Positions 8,865-18,075 are shown, numbered from the stretch's first letter. The stretch is 64,000 nt of DNA from Burkholderia ubonensis (GCF_001718695.1 NZ_CP013420.1:744001-808000); one strand, 5' to 3'. Notes: generated by a model from the sequence alone, not told the origin. A program made the numbers and translations.

Positions 8865-9758
8865 ATGACCCCGGATCAACTGATAACGTTCGCGGCCGTC
8901 GCCGAGCACCTGAACATCAGCCGCGCCGCGCTGGCGCTGCATCTGTCGCAGCCGGCGGTGTCCGGCCAGCTGCGCCTGCTGCAGGACGAGTTCGGCGAGC
9001 CGCTGTACCAGCGCGACGGCCGCGGCATCCGGCTGACGCCGGCCGGCGAGCAGCTCGCGCAGTATGCGAACGCGCTGCGCGACACGTTCGCGCAGGCGCG
9101 CGCGTTTCGCGACGCGGTGCGCGGGCTCGACGCCGGCACGCTGCGGATCGGCGCGAGCACGACGCCCGCGAGCTACCTGCTGCCGTACCTGATGGCCGCA
9201 TTCCAGCAGACGGCGCCGCGCGTCGCGATCCAGATGATGAGCGGCAACACGTCCGAAGTGGTCGCCGCGCTGCCGTCGCTGGACATCGCGCTGATCGAAG
9301 GCCCGCCGGGCGAGGCGCTGCCGCCCGGCACGGCCGTGCATGCGTGGCACGAGGATGAGATCGTCGCGATCGTGCCCGCCGGGCATCCGTTGGCGGGGCC
9401 CGCGCACGCGGGCGGCGTGTCGCTCGACGCGCTGGCCGCGCATCCGCTGGTGCTGCGCGAGGCGGGCTCGGGCGTGCGGCAGCTCGTCGAGCGCGCGTTC
9501 GCGCACACGGGCGCGCCGCTGCGCGTCGCGCTCGAGATCGCCGGCGTCGAGGCCGTGAAGGAGGCGGTGCGGGCGGGAATGGGCGTCGGCTTCGTGTCCG
9601 CGATGTCGCTGCGGCATGACGATGCCGCGCTCGTGATGCGCTCGTTCGCGCCCGCGCCGCTCACGCGTCATTTCTCGATCCTCGTGCCGCACGGCGGCGC
9701 GCCGTCGCGGGTCGCGGCGCAGTTCCTGGCGTTGAGCCTTGCGCAAAACGGCATGTAA
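8865..9758 (+). CDS. LysR-family transcriptional regulator (YeiE/CysB-like group)
   Basis: 297 aa. The N-terminal winged HTH reads TFAAVAEHLNISRAALALHLSQPAVSGQLRLL (split over residues 7-40), with the LysR signature GEPLYQRDGRGIRLTPAGEQL. A periplasmic-binding-protein-like effector domain follows from about residue 90 (GTLRIGASTTPASYLLP). Divergent from the YeiH permease, its likely target. Confidence 0.92.
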   Translation: MTPDQLITFAAVAEHLNISRAALALHLSQPAVSGQLRLLQDEFGEPLYQRDGRGIRLTPAGEQLAQYANALRDTFAQARAFRDAVRGLDAGTLRIGASTTPASYLLPYLMAAFQQTAPRVAIQMMSGNTSEVVAALPSLDIALIEGPPGEALPPGTAVHAWHEDEIVAIVPAGHPLAGPAHAGGVSLDALAAHPLVLREAGSGVRQLVERAFAHTGAPLRVALEIAGVEAVKEAVRAGMGVGFVSAMSLRHDDAALVMRSFAPAPLTRHFSILVPHGGAPSRVAAQFLALSLAQNGM

Positions 9759-9834
9759 TGCGCGCACGGAGCGATTCCTAGGGATTTCCTCTATGGCGTG
9801 CCTCCTGCGCGAAGCGCACCATCCGTCTCACGCA

Positions 9835-9852
9835 AATGGAACCGGTTCCATT
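9835..9852. promoter_or_regulatory. Perfect 18-bp palindrome, PtxS-type operator of the kgu operon
   Basis: AATGGAACCGGTTCCATT lies 18 bp before the kguE start codon, right in the promoter/leader. Its core GAACCGGTTC matches the known PtxS operator pattern (TGAAACCGGTTTCA) apart from one base per arm, and a PtxS-like gene sits at the end of this operon. Repression relieved by 2-ketogluconate is the expected control. Confidence 0.75.
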
Positions 9853-9870
9853 CCGGTGATAAAGGACAAC

Positions 9871-10635
9871 ATGGCAGACATCGTGATCGTGGCGAGCGCA
9901 TTCGGCATGGACCGGGTGCGACAGGAGGGCCACCGGGCATTCGTCGCGACCGCCGCGCAGGCGGGCGCGGCCGGGTTCGAGGTGCGGCGCGAGCTGTTCG
10001 CGTCCGACGCGGACGCGGCGCATGACGCGCTGGCCGCGCTCGGCGCGCAGCTCGCGGCGCACGGCTTGTGGTCGGTCTACTCGACGCCCGCCAACCTGTA
10101 TACCGACGCGGGCGCGCTCGACGCCGACGCGCTGCGCGACACGCTCGCCGAAGCCGACGCGCTCGGCGCGTGCTTCGTGAAATTCCAGCTCGGCGGCTTT
10201 GCCGGCAACGCGCAGGCGGCCGACATCGTCGCGCTGTCGCAAGGTGCGCGCGCCCGGGTCGTCGTCGAGAACGGCCAGTTGCCGGTCGGCGGCTCGCTCG
10301 CGCAGTTTCGCGGCCTGTTCGCCGCGCTCGACGCGGCCGGCGCGCCGCGCGCGCTCGGCATGACCTTCGACATCGGCAACTGGCAATGGCCGGGCGAAGC
10401 GCCGCTCGCCTGCGCGGATGCGCTCGCGCCGCATGTCGAATACATTCACTGCAAGGCGGTCGTTGGCGAGGGCGCGCGCCGTTTCGCGGTCGCACCGGCG
10501 CCGCACGACCCGCTCGTCGCCGCCGTGCTGGCGGCGCTGCCGCGGCATGCGCCGCGCGGCATCGAGTTTCCGCTCGACGCCGCCGACCTGGAGCGCGACG
10601 CGCGCCATCGCGTCGCGTGGCTCGAAGCCGCTTGA
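9871..10635 (+). CDS. kguE: Sugar-phosphate isomerase/epimerase-like TIM-barrel protein (KguE)
   Basis: 254-aa xylose-isomerase-like TIM barrel (AP endonuclease 2 fold): VVENGQLPVGG, GMTFDIGNWQWPGE and HCKAV supply the acidic/His metal-site positions on successive strands. The start at 9871 (MADIVIVASAFGMD) has AAAGGA just upstream; the longer open frame would run back across the operator. First gene of a four-gene run whose order (isomerase, PfkB kinase, MFS, 2-hydroxyacid dehydrogenase) is that of pseudomonad kguEKTD for 2-ketogluconate use. The exact reaction of KguE is not settled. Confidence 0.85.
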   Translation: MADIVIVASAFGMDRVRQEGHRAFVATAAQAGAAGFEVRRELFASDADAAHDALAALGAQLAAHGLWSVYSTPANLYTDAGALDADALRDTLAEADALGACFVKFQLGGFAGNAQAADIVALSQGARARVVVENGQLPVGGSLAQFRGLFAALDAAGAPRALGMTFDIGNWQWPGEAPLACADALAPHVEYIHCKAVVGEGARRFAVAPAPHDPLVAAVLAALPRHAPRGIEFPLDAADLERDARHRVAWLEAA

Positions 10636-10675
10636 AGCGCGCTGGAAAATGCGAAGGACCCGGAGGAATTCACTG

Positions 10676-11668
10676 ATGCACCAGCAACTCGATGTCGTCA
10701 CCTACGGCGAAGCGATGGCGATGTTCGTCGCCGCCGAGACCGGCCACCTTGCGCACGCGTCGCAATTCACGAAGCGGATCGCGGGCGCCGACCTGAACGT
10801 CGCGATCGGCCTGTCCCGGCTCGGCTTCCGCGTGGGCTACGTGAGCCGCGTCGGCCGCGACTCGTTCGGCGGCTACGTGCTCGACACGCTCGCGCGCGAA
10901 CGCATCGACGCGTCGTGCGTGACGGTCGACGACCGCTACCCGACCGGCTTCCAGCTGAAGTCGCGCAACGACGACGGCAGCGATCCGACCGTCGAGTATT
11001 TCCGCAAGGGCTCGGCGGCGAGCCACCTGTCGTGCGACGACTACGTGGCCGACTACGTGCTCGGCGCGCGTCACCTGCACCTGACGGGCGTCGCGCCGGC
11101 GATTTCGGCGACGTCGTGCGAGCTTGCGTTCCACCTGGCCCGCGAAATGCGTGCGGCCGGCAAGACGATCTCGTTCGATCCGAACCTGCGCCCGACGCTG
11201 TGGCCGTCCGCCGAAGCGATGGCGAGCACGCTGAACGCGCTCGCGGCGCTCGCCGACTGGGTGCTGCCGGGCCTCGCGGAAGGGCGGCAGTTGACCGGGC
11301 ACGACGCGCCGGCCGACATCGCGCGCTTCTATCTCGCGCAGGGCGCGCGCGGCGTCGTGATCAAGCTGGGCGCGCAAGGCGCGTACTATCTGAGCGCCGA
11401 CGGCCGCGAAGGCACGGTCGACGGCGTGCGGGTCGAGCACGTCGTCGACACGGTCGGCGCGGGCGACGGCTTCGCGGTCGGCGTCGTGAGCGCGCTGCTC
11501 GAAGGCCGCGGCGTCGAGCAGGCGGTCGCGCGCGGCAACCGGATCGGCGCGCTGGCGATCCAGGTGATCGGCGACTCGGAAGGCCTGCCGACCCGCGAGC
11601 AGCTCGACTGTCTCGAAAACGTCAGCAATCGGGCCGATCGCTTAGAGGAAAACTTCGCCGCGCAATGA
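10676..11668 (+). CDS. kguK: 2-ketogluconate kinase, PfkB/ribokinase family (KguK)
   Basis: 330 aa. Expected to phosphorylate 2-keto-D-gluconate to the 6-phosphate in the cytoplasm. PfkB signatures are present: the N-terminal GGxxxN-type substrate motif as AGADLNVAIGLSRLG (about residues 37-51) and the C-terminal DTVGAGDGFAVG with the catalytic Asp. The ATG at 10676 follows GGAGG by nine bases. It sits 40 bp after kguE on the same strand. Confidence 0.88.
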   Translation: MHQQLDVVTYGEAMAMFVAAETGHLAHASQFTKRIAGADLNVAIGLSRLGFRVGYVSRVGRDSFGGYVLDTLARERIDASCVTVDDRYPTGFQLKSRNDDGSDPTVEYFRKGSAASHLSCDDYVADYVLGARHLHLTGVAPAISATSCELAFHLAREMRAAGKTISFDPNLRPTLWPSAEAMASTLNALAALADWVLPGLAEGRQLTGHDAPADIARFYLAQGARGVVIKLGAQGAYYLSADGREGTVDGVRVEHVVDTVGAGDGFAVGVVSALLEGRGVEQAVARGNRIGALAIQVIGDSEGLPTREQLDCLENVSNRADRLEENFAAQ

Positions 11669-11763
11669 GATGCCGTGCACGGCACAATCGCGGGCTATTT
11701 CATCGCTTTGCATGGGACCGTAGCCGGTGCTTAAGCACCCCGGTCGACTCAGGAGACACATCC

Positions 11764-13053
11764 ATGACTGCCAATCTCGCCGCTCGCCGCTGGTGGATGA
11801 TCATGCCGATCATCTTCATCACCTACAGCCTCGCCTATCTCGACCGCGCGAACTACGGGTTCGCGGCGGCGGCCGGCATCAACCAGGATCTCGGCATCAG
11901 CAAGGGCCTGTCGTCGCTGATCGGCGCGCTGTTCTTCCTCGGCTACTTCTTCTTCCAGATCCCCGGCGCGATCTACGCGGAACGCCGCAGCGTCAAGACG
12001 CTGGTGTTCTGGAGCCTCGTGCTGTGGGGCGCATGCGCGGCGCTCACGGGCGTCGTCAGCAACATCCCGTCGCTGATGGCGATTCGCTTCGCGCTCGGCG
12101 TCGTCGAGGCGGCCGTGATGCCGGCGATGCTGATCTACATCAGCAACTGGTTCACGAAGCGCGAACGCTCGCGCGCGAACACGTTCCTGATCCTCGGCAA
12201 CCCGGTCACGGTGCTGTGGATGTCGGTGGTGTCGGGCTATCTCGTGCACGAATTCGGCTGGCGCCACATGTTCATTGCCGAAGGCGTGCCGGCGATCCTC
12301 TGGGCCGTGTGCTGGTGGTTCCTCGTGCAGGACAAGCCCGCGCAGGCCAGCTGGCTCACCGCGCAGGAAAAGCGCGACCTCGACGCCGCGCTCGCGGCCG
12401 AGCAGGCGGCGATCAAGCCGATGCGCAACTACGGCGAGGCGTTCCGCTCGCCGGCCGTGATCAAGCTGTGCGCGCAGTACTTCTGCTGGAGCATCGGCGT
12501 GTACGGCTTCGTGCTGTGGCTGCCGTCGATCGTCAAGAACGGGTCCGCGCTCGGGATGGTCGCGACCGGCTGGCTGTCCGCGCTGCCGTATCTGGCGGCG
12601 ACCATCGCGATGCTCGCGGCGTCGTGGGCGTCCGACAGGCTCGGCTCGCGCCGCGGCTTCGTATGGCCGTTCCTGCTGATCGGCGCGGCCGCGTTCGCCG
12701 CGTCGTATGCGCTCGGCTCGACGCACTTCTGGATCTCGTATGCGCTGCTCGTCGTCGCCGGCGCCGCGATGTACGCGCCGTACGGCCCGTTCTTTGCGAT
12801 CGTGCCGGAACTGCTGCCGAAGAACGTCGCGGGCGGCGCGATGGCGCTGATCAACAGCATGGGCGCGCTCGGTTCGTTCGTCGGCTCCTATTTCGTCGGC
12901 TACCTGAACGGCGCGACCGGCTCGCCCGTCGCGTCGTACGCGTTCATGAGCGCCGCGCTGGTCGCCGCGGTGATCCTCACGCTGTCCGTCAAACCCCAGG
13001 CGCGCGATGCGCAGCCGCTCGGCGCGCCGCTGCAAGGAAAAATGCCTCAATGA
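11764..13053 (+). CDS. kguT: MFS transporter for 2-ketogluconate (KguT, ACS family)
   Basis: 429 aa with twelve predicted membrane helices. It shows the anion:cation symporter pattern (YSLAYLDRANYGFA in helix 1, GAIYAERRSVKT in the 2-3 loop). The C-terminal half begins after a long cytoplasmic loop (residues about 200-235). AGGAGA precedes the ATG. Located between the kinase and dehydrogenase of the same operon, so 2-ketogluconate uptake is the likely role. Confidence 0.87.
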   Translation: MTANLAARRWWMIMPIIFITYSLAYLDRANYGFAAAAGINQDLGISKGLSSLIGALFFLGYFFFQIPGAIYAERRSVKTLVFWSLVLWGACAALTGVVSNIPSLMAIRFALGVVEAAVMPAMLIYISNWFTKRERSRANTFLILGNPVTVLWMSVVSGYLVHEFGWRHMFIAEGVPAILWAVCWWFLVQDKPAQASWLTAQEKRDLDAALAAEQAAIKPMRNYGEAFRSPAVIKLCAQYFCWSIGVYGFVLWLPSIVKNGSALGMVATGWLSALPYLAATIAMLAASWASDRLGSRRGFVWPFLLIGAAAFAASYALGSTHFWISYALLVVAGAAMYAPYGPFFAIVPELLPKNVAGGAMALINSMGALGSFVGSYFVGYLNGATGSPVASYAFMSAALVAAVILTLSVKPQARDAQPLGAPLQGKMPQ

Positions 13054-14015
13054 AGCCTCGTATCGTCGCCTACAAGCCGCTGCCCGACGACGTCCTCGCA
13101 TATCTGCGCGAGCATGCGGAAGTCGTGCAGGCCGACGGCGCAGATGCGCTCGCCGCGGCGCTCGGCGACGCCGACGGCGCGATCGGCGCGAGCCTGAAGA
13201 TCCCGCCGACGATGCTCGAGCGCGCGCCGCGGCTGAAGGCGTGGTCGACGATCTCGGTCGGCTACGACAATTTCGACGTCGCGGACCTGACCCGGCGCGG
13301 CATCGTGCTCGCGCACACGCCGGACGTGCTGACCGAGTCGACCGCCGACACGGTGTTCTCGCTGATCCTCGCGTCGGCCCGGCGCGTCGTCGAGCTGGCG
13401 GAGTGGGTGAAGGCCGGCCGCTGGCACCACAGCATCGGCCCGGACCTGTACGGCACCGACGTGCAGGGCAAGACGATCGGCATCGTCGGGCTCGGGCGGA
13501 TCGGCGCGGCGGTGGCGCGCCGCGCGGCGCTCGGCTTCCGGATGCGGGTGCTGTACGCGAACCGCTCCGCGCAGCCGGACGCCGAGGCGCAGTACGGCGC
13601 GCGCCGCGTGACGCTCGACGAACTGCTCGCCGCGTCCGATTTCGTGTGCCTGCAGGTGCCGCTGTCGGACGAGACGCGCCACCTGATCGGCGCGGCCGAA
13701 TTCGCGAAGATGAAGCGCGGCGCGATCCTGATCAACGCGTCGCGCGGGCCGGTCGTCGACGAGGCGGCGCTGATCGACGCGCTGCGCGCGGGCACGATCC
13801 GCGGCGCGGGCCTCGACGTGTTCGAGCGGGAGCCGCTCGCGGCCGACTCGCCGCTGCTGCGGATGAACAACGTCGTCGCGCTGCCGCACATCGGCTCGGC
13901 GACCCACGAAACGCGGCACGCGATGGCGCGCTGCGCGGCGGAAAACCTGGTCGGCGCGCTGGCGGGCACGCTGCGCGTCAATCTGGTCAATCCGGACGCG
14001 CTCGCGCATGCGTGA
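13050..14015 (+). CDS. kguD: 2-ketogluconate-6-phosphate reductase, D-isomer 2-hydroxyacid dehydrogenase (KguD)
   Basis: 321 aa; reduces the 2-keto acid phosphate to 6-phosphogluconate with NAD(P)H. The Rossmann motif GIVGLGRIG is near residue 150. The catalytic Arg (NASRGPVVDE), Glu (DVFEREPL) and His (LPHIGSAT) of the family are all present. The ATG overlaps the kguT stop (ATGA), so translation is coupled. Confidence 0.88.
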   Translation: MKPRIVAYKPLPDDVLAYLREHAEVVQADGADALAAALGDADGAIGASLKIPPTMLERAPRLKAWSTISVGYDNFDVADLTRRGIVLAHTPDVLTESTADTVFSLILASARRVVELAEWVKAGRWHHSIGPDLYGTDVQGKTIGIVGLGRIGAAVARRAALGFRMRVLYANRSAQPDAEAQYGARRVTLDELLAASDFVCLQVPLSDETRHLIGAAEFAKMKRGAILINASRGPVVDEAALIDALRAGTIRGAGLDVFEREPLAADSPLLRMNNVVALPHIGSATHETRHAMARCAAENLVGALAGTLRVNLVNPDALAHA

Positions 14016-14066
14016 GCGCCGGCGCGTGACCGGCGGGGGCGGCGGGGGCGGATAGAGGCGGCGGTC

Positions 14067-14096
14067 TTGGTGCGGGAGGGCAGGCTGCGTTATGAT
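14067..14096 (+). promoter_or_regulatory. Candidate sigma-70 promoter for ptxS
   Basis: TTGGTG (14067-14072), an 18-bp spacer, then TATGAT (14091-14096), in the 301-bp gap between kguD and ptxS. The gap otherwise holds only GC-rich sequence with GAACCGG-type half sites near 14115 and 14187 and no full operator. Confidence 0.4.
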
Positions 14097-14316
14097 CGCC
14101 CGCTCGTCGCATCGACGAACCGGCCGCGCGGCCGGCGGCGTGGTGCGACGGGCATCCGTGCCGGGTCCGGTGCGGCCGGCGCCATCCGGTTCAGGTGGCC
14201 GCAGCGGGCGAGCGCGCAGCACGATCGCGGCGACGCGGGCCGGGCGGCTTTCGTATCCAACAACAAAGGTCCGTCCGCAGACGAAGCGGCGCGGATCGTA
14301 CGTCGCGAGGCACGAC

Positions 14317-15360
14317 TTGAGCGATTCGCAACCTTCCACGCAGCGTCCCGCGACGATCAGCGACGTCGCCCGCGAGGCTGGTACCGGCAAGACCAGCGTC
14401 TCGCGCTATCTGAACGGCGAGACCCATGTGCTGTCCGCGGACCTGCGCCAGCGGATCGAGGCGGCCATCGCGCGGCTGAACTACCGGCCGAACCAGATGG
14501 CGCGCGGCCTCAAGCGCGGCCGCAACCGGCTGCTCGGCATGCTCGCGGCCGACCTGACCAATCCCTATACCGTCGAGGTGCTGCTGGGCGTCGAGGCCGC
14601 GTGCCACGCGCTCGGCTACATGCCGCTCATCTGCCACGCGGCGAACGAGGTCGAGATGGAGCGCCGCTTCCTGCAGCTGCTCACCACGTATCGCGTCGAA
14701 GGGCTGATCGTCAACGCGCTCGGCGCCGAGGAGGACGTGCTGCGCCCGCTGCGCGGCGGCGGGATTCCGGCGGTGCTGGTCGACCGGACGGTCGAGGGCT
14801 TCGACGCCGACCTGATCGGCCTCGACAACGGCGATGCGATCGAGATGGGCGTGCGGCACCTGATCGAGCGCGGTTTCGACGCCATCCACTTCGTCGTGCA
14901 GCCGTTCGAGCGGGTCAGCTCGCGGCGCCTGCGCGAGGCGGCATTCCGCGCGACGCTCGCCGCGCACGGCCGGCCGGTGCCCCGGACCGTCGTGCTCGAC
15001 CTGAATGCACCCGAGGCCGCGGCCGCCGCGCTCGCCGATGTCGATGCGCGGATCGACGCGGCCGCGCAGCGGGGCACGCGCGCGGCGCTGTTCGCGGCGA
15101 ACGCGCCGGTCGCGCTCGCGATCGCGCGGCATCTGCGCGCCCGCTTCGGCTCCGCGTGGCAGACGCAGGCGGCGCTGGTGTCGATCGACGATCCGGAGTG
15201 GGCGGAGCTGATCGGCATCACGGCGATTCGTCAGCCGACCTACGAGATCGGCTACAAGGCGGTGGAATTCGTCCACGAGCGGATCGACGGCGCGGCGGGC
15301 GACGCGCGCGTCGCGCTGCTGCCCGGCGAGCTGATCGCGCGCGCGTCGACCGCAAGCTGA
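14317..15360 (+). CDS. ptxS: LacI-family repressor PtxS of the 2-ketogluconate operon
   Basis: 347 aa from a TTG start at 14317 preceded by GAGG with six-base spacing. This start places the LacI helix-turn-helix (ATISDVAREAGTGKTSVSRYLNG) about 12 residues in, as is normal; the longer frame from 14092 adds a low-complexity basic stretch. The hinge helix (RLNYRPNQMARGLKRG) and a periplasmic-binding-like sugar domain follow. It lies after kguD on the same strand, and the operator before kguE matches the PtxS consensus. In Pseudomonas ptxS is upstream of kguE, so the placement here differs. Confidence 0.83.
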   Translation: MSDSQPSTQRPATISDVAREAGTGKTSVSRYLNGETHVLSADLRQRIEAAIARLNYRPNQMARGLKRGRNRLLGMLAADLTNPYTVEVLLGVEAACHALGYMPLICHAANEVEMERRFLQLLTTYRVEGLIVNALGAEEDVLRPLRGGGIPAVLVDRTVEGFDADLIGLDNGDAIEMGVRHLIERGFDAIHFVVQPFERVSSRRLREAAFRATLAAHGRPVPRTVVLDLNAPEAAAAALADVDARIDAAAQRGTRAALFAANAPVALAIARHLRARFGSAWQTQAALVSIDDPEWAELIGITAIRQPTYEIGYKAVEFVHERIDGAAGDARVALLPGELIARASTAS

Positions 15361-15370
15361 GTATCATTCG

Positions 15371-15401
15371 GGGGCACGCAGCGCGTCAGGTGCGCTGCCC
15401 C
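15371..15401 (+). terminator. GC-rich hairpin after ptxS
   Basis: GGGGCA at 15371 pairs with TGCCCC ending at 15401, with inner CAGCGC/GCGCTG pairing. No T-run follows, so it may be a weak terminator or only a structured spacer before the next gene. Confidence 0.3.
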
Positions 15402-15415
15402 GAACAAGGATTTAC

Positions 15416-16204
15416 ATGACTGTTTCCCCCTTCACGCTGGCGCTGCTGATCGCCGCCACGCTGATCCTCGCACTGCTGCCGCTCGTCCTTTACCGCATCC
15501 TGCGCAAGCCGCTGTCGCTCGACAAGCGCGACGCGATCGTCGGCGTCGCCGCGTTCACGCTGTTCGCGATGGTCGTCGAGCGCGCGTTTCACGGGATCGT
15601 GCTGAGCCAGGCGTCCGCCGGCGGCTGGCTCACGCAGCCGCTCGCGTTCGTCGCGTACGGCGCGCTCACGGCCGGCGTGTTCGAGGAGGCCGGTCGCTAT
15701 CTCGGGATGCGCTACCTGAGCCGCCGCTACGGCGCGACGGCCGGCGACGGCCGCGCGGTCGGCTACGGGCTCGGTCACGGCGGCGCGGAAGCATGGTTCG
15801 TCGGCGTGCTCGTCTGGGGGCAGTGGATCTATCTCGCATGGCTCGCGAATCACGGCCAGCTCGACGCGCAGCTCGCGGGGCTGCCGGGCGATGCCGTGCT
15901 GCGTCTGCACGTGATGCTCGCGACGCTGTCGGCGCCGTCGATCGCGATGCTGCTGCTCGAGCGCGTCGCGGCGTTCGCGCTGCAGGTCGCGCTGTCGATG
16001 CTGATGTGGCGGGGCATGCGCGCCGGCTCGCGCGGCGTGCTGCCGCTCGCGATCGCGCTGCACGCGCTGGCGCTCGCGCCGGCGCTGCTGTACCAGGTGC
16101 GGGCGCTGCCGGCCGGCTGGCTCGAGGCCGTGTATTTCGTGCTGGCCGCGGCGCTCATCGGCGTACTGGTGAAGACGTGCCGGCCTGCGCGCGCGGCGGC
16201 CTGA
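15416..16204 (+). CDS. YhfC-family intramembrane metalloprotease-like protein
   Basis: 262-aa polytopic membrane protein. The glutamate pair FEEAGRYLGMRY in helix 3 and GLGHGGAEA in the next helix give the ExxxR/HxxxE-like arrangement of the PrsW/YhfC group of CAAX-type membrane proteases, and a further His lies in IALHALALAP. About seven hydrophobic segments. Substrate unknown; proteolytic activity is inferred from the family only. The neighbours give no clue. Confidence 0.72.
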   Translation: MTVSPFTLALLIAATLILALLPLVLYRILRKPLSLDKRDAIVGVAAFTLFAMVVERAFHGIVLSQASAGGWLTQPLAFVAYGALTAGVFEEAGRYLGMRYLSRRYGATAGDGRAVGYGLGHGGAEAWFVGVLVWGQWIYLAWLANHGQLDAQLAGLPGDAVLRLHVMLATLSAPSIAMLLLERVAAFALQVALSMLMWRGMRAGSRGVLPLAIALHALALAPALLYQVRALPAGWLEAVYFVLAAALIGVLVKTCRPARAAA

Positions 16205-16217
16205 CGGGAGGCGCGAG

Positions 16218-16580
16218 ATGGAAGACTATCTGATCGAATGCGACAGCGCGGAATTTGCCGCGCTCGCGCGCGTGATCTGCGAGCTGTTCCCGGAGCAGAC
16301 CCGCTTCGTCGAAAGCCGCGACGAACGCGGCCGCTTCCTGTCGGTGCACTGGCTCGCGATGCGCTTCGGCGCGACGCCGAAACGGATGACGCTCGACGTG
16401 CGCATCGCGCCGGCCGCGCTCGCCCGCTATCTGGCGATGCGGCCGATGCAGCGCGCGCGCAGCCACGCGGTGCTGCATGCGTACGTGGAAGCGATGCTGG
16501 GTTCGCTCGAAGAGCGCCATGCGGCGGGCGAGGCGATCGAGCGCAATGCGGAACTCGAACTCGACGAGGACTTTGCGTGA
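16218..16580 (+). CDS. Conserved hypothetical protein, possibly DUF3022
   Basis: 120-aa soluble acidic protein (MEDYLIECDSAEFAALARV...), starting 13 bases after the upstream stop with GGAGG-like sequence (GGGAGGCG) before the ATG, so probably cotranscribed with the YhfC-like gene. No catalytic motif is seen. The composition and length recall the Burkholderia-restricted DUF3022 family, but this is from memory of the family. Confidence 0.6.
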   Translation: MEDYLIECDSAEFAALARVICELFPEQTRFVESRDERGRFLSVHWLAMRFGATPKRMTLDVRIAPAALARYLAMRPMQRARSHAVLHAYVEAMLGSLEERHAAGEAIERNAELELDEDFA

Positions 16581-16638
16581 AGGTGGACGCCGCGGGCGTG
16601 CCGGCGCGGAGCCGGTGTGCGGCGTCGGGCGTTACGCG

Positions 16639-17070
16639 TTACGCGTCGCGGTAGACCTGCGCGAAGCGCTGCGCTTGCACGACGCCGTAGTCGCCGGGCG
16701 CGTACTGCATCACCCAGTCGCCCGCGACGCCGCGCAGCGTGTCGCCGTTCGCGGAGCGCGCGATCGTGAACGGCTCGTCCATGCGCTTCGCGAGAACCAC
16801 CGCCGGCCGGTTCCGGTACGCGCCCGGCTCGCCGTGCGCGAGCGCCGGATCGGCCGGCAGGTATTTCGCGTCGAAGCGCGCGCGCGACACGACCCAGCGG
16901 TCGCCGGTCGAGCCGGTGATCAGCGCGTCGCCGGCCACGTAGCGGTTCGGGCCTTCGAGGCTCATCAGTTCGCCGTCCCCGGCCGCGAAGGCGACCGCGA
17001 CGGTCTCGTCCTTGACGACGCGCCGGGCCTGCGGATCGGTGCCGAGATCGAGTTGCTTGAGTTCTAGCAT
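16639..17070 (-). CDS. PGDYG-domain conserved hypothetical protein
   Basis: 143 aa with the C-terminal signature WVMQYAPGDYGVVQAQRFAQVY and a repeated internal relative (YVAGDALITGSTGDRWVVSRARF). It has no signal peptide or membrane helix. Function unknown. Convergent with the DUF3022-like gene. Confidence 0.72.
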   Translation of the reverse strand: MLELKQLDLGTDPQARRVVKDETVAVAFAAGDGELMSLEGPNRYVAGDALITGSTGDRWVVSRARFDAKYLPADPALAHGEPGAYRNRPAVVLAKRMDEPFTIARSANGDTLRGVAGDWVMQYAPGDYGVVQAQRFAQVYRDA

Positions 17071-17198
17071 GGCGAAGAGTGCGGGAAAAGCGTGGAGCTT
17101 ATCCCGAAATCGGCGCGCCGTGTGACGCGCCGGTTCCGGCGGCAGCGGCAGGCGCTCGGCCGCTCAGCCGTGCGCGAGCCGCGCGGTGGCGATGGGTG

Positions 17199-17729
17199 TC
17201 AAGGCTGCGCGGGCGCGCTGGCGGCCGGCGCGGCGGCTGCCTTGCCTTCCCGGGGCGCCGCCTTGGCCTTGCCGCGCGGCTCGCCGCCGTGGTGCAGCCA
17301 GTTGCGGAACGTCGTGTCGGCCAGCGCCTTCTGGTCGGCCGGGAAGCTCGCGTAGAGCGGCCCGAACGCGTCGGCCAGCTTTTTCGCGCCGTCCGCATTG
17401 GCCTGCGCGAGCTCCGCGTACTGCTTCATGTCGTCGATCGCGGATGCGTTGCGGTTTTCCATCCGCTGACGGTACAGGCGGCCCATCGTTTCGCCGTTTG
17501 CGCGCATCGCGTCGGCGAAGGTCTTCCACTGCGGCTCCTGCGCCGGCGTGATCTTCAACTGGCTGTGCAGGTACGTGATGCGTTGCTCGACGCGTGCTTC
17601 GTGGCGCGCGGCGCGCTGTTCGGCGCTGGGCGCCGACGCGGCGGGCATCGAGGCCGGTTGCGGCTGGCTTTGCGCGAAGGCGCCGGCGGCCGCGGCGAGC
17701 ATCGCAAGGGTGAGCGAAATATTCTTCAT
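17199..17729 (-). CDS. Spy/CpxP-like periplasmic LTxxQ-motif protein
   Basis: 176 aa with a clear signal peptide (MKNISLTLAMLAAAAGAFAQ). The mature helical protein contains two LTxxQ-type repeats in variant form (ITPAQEPQWKTF and FPADQKALADTTF), and ends in an Ala/Lys/Pro-rich tail. Spy-like proteins are periplasmic chaperones or stress sensors. The ATG at 17729 has GGAGAG upstream; the longer frame to 17993 lacks a signal at its start. Confidence 0.8.
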   Translation of the reverse strand: MKNISLTLAMLAAAAGAFAQSQPQPASMPAASAPSAEQRAARHEARVEQRITYLHSQLKITPAQEPQWKTFADAMRANGETMGRLYRQRMENRNASAIDDMKQYAELAQANADGAKKLADAFGPLYASFPADQKALADTTFRNWLHHGGEPRGKAKAAPREGKAAAAPAASAPAQP

Positions 17730-18075
17730 GGTGGCTCTCCGGGTAGTGTCGTGCGAGCGGGCGCGGGCGCGCATCTCGCATCGCCCGATATTAGTAGCAC
17801 GTCGGCTGCAACCCGGCAGTGAAAGCGACACTTGCTTACATCGGATACTTGTCGAAATCGATGTTGGTGGGGCGCACGGTGGGGCGGGGGCGTTCGGTTG
17901 GGGCGTCGTGCCATATCGCGCTGCCTGCGACACCTGCGATGGGCCGGCCGCGTCATGCCGGCGTGCGACATCGGGAAGCCGCTCCCGCGCCATGCCGTGT
18001 GGGCGGGTCGCGGGTTCGGCGCTATCATCGCGTCACGTTCCATTTCGCCGGCGCGCTGCACGCCGGCCCAGCCTC
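17730..18075. other. Divergent intergenic region, Spy-like gene / Lrp
   Basis: 346 bp without a credible gene. A less GC-rich patch near 17795-17865 probably holds the promoters; I see no clear operator. Confidence 0.4.

Noticed and set aside
14105..14195. PtxS operator before ptxS
   Set aside because: Only GAACCGG and CCGGTTCA half-sites about 70 bp apart are present, with no full palindrome.
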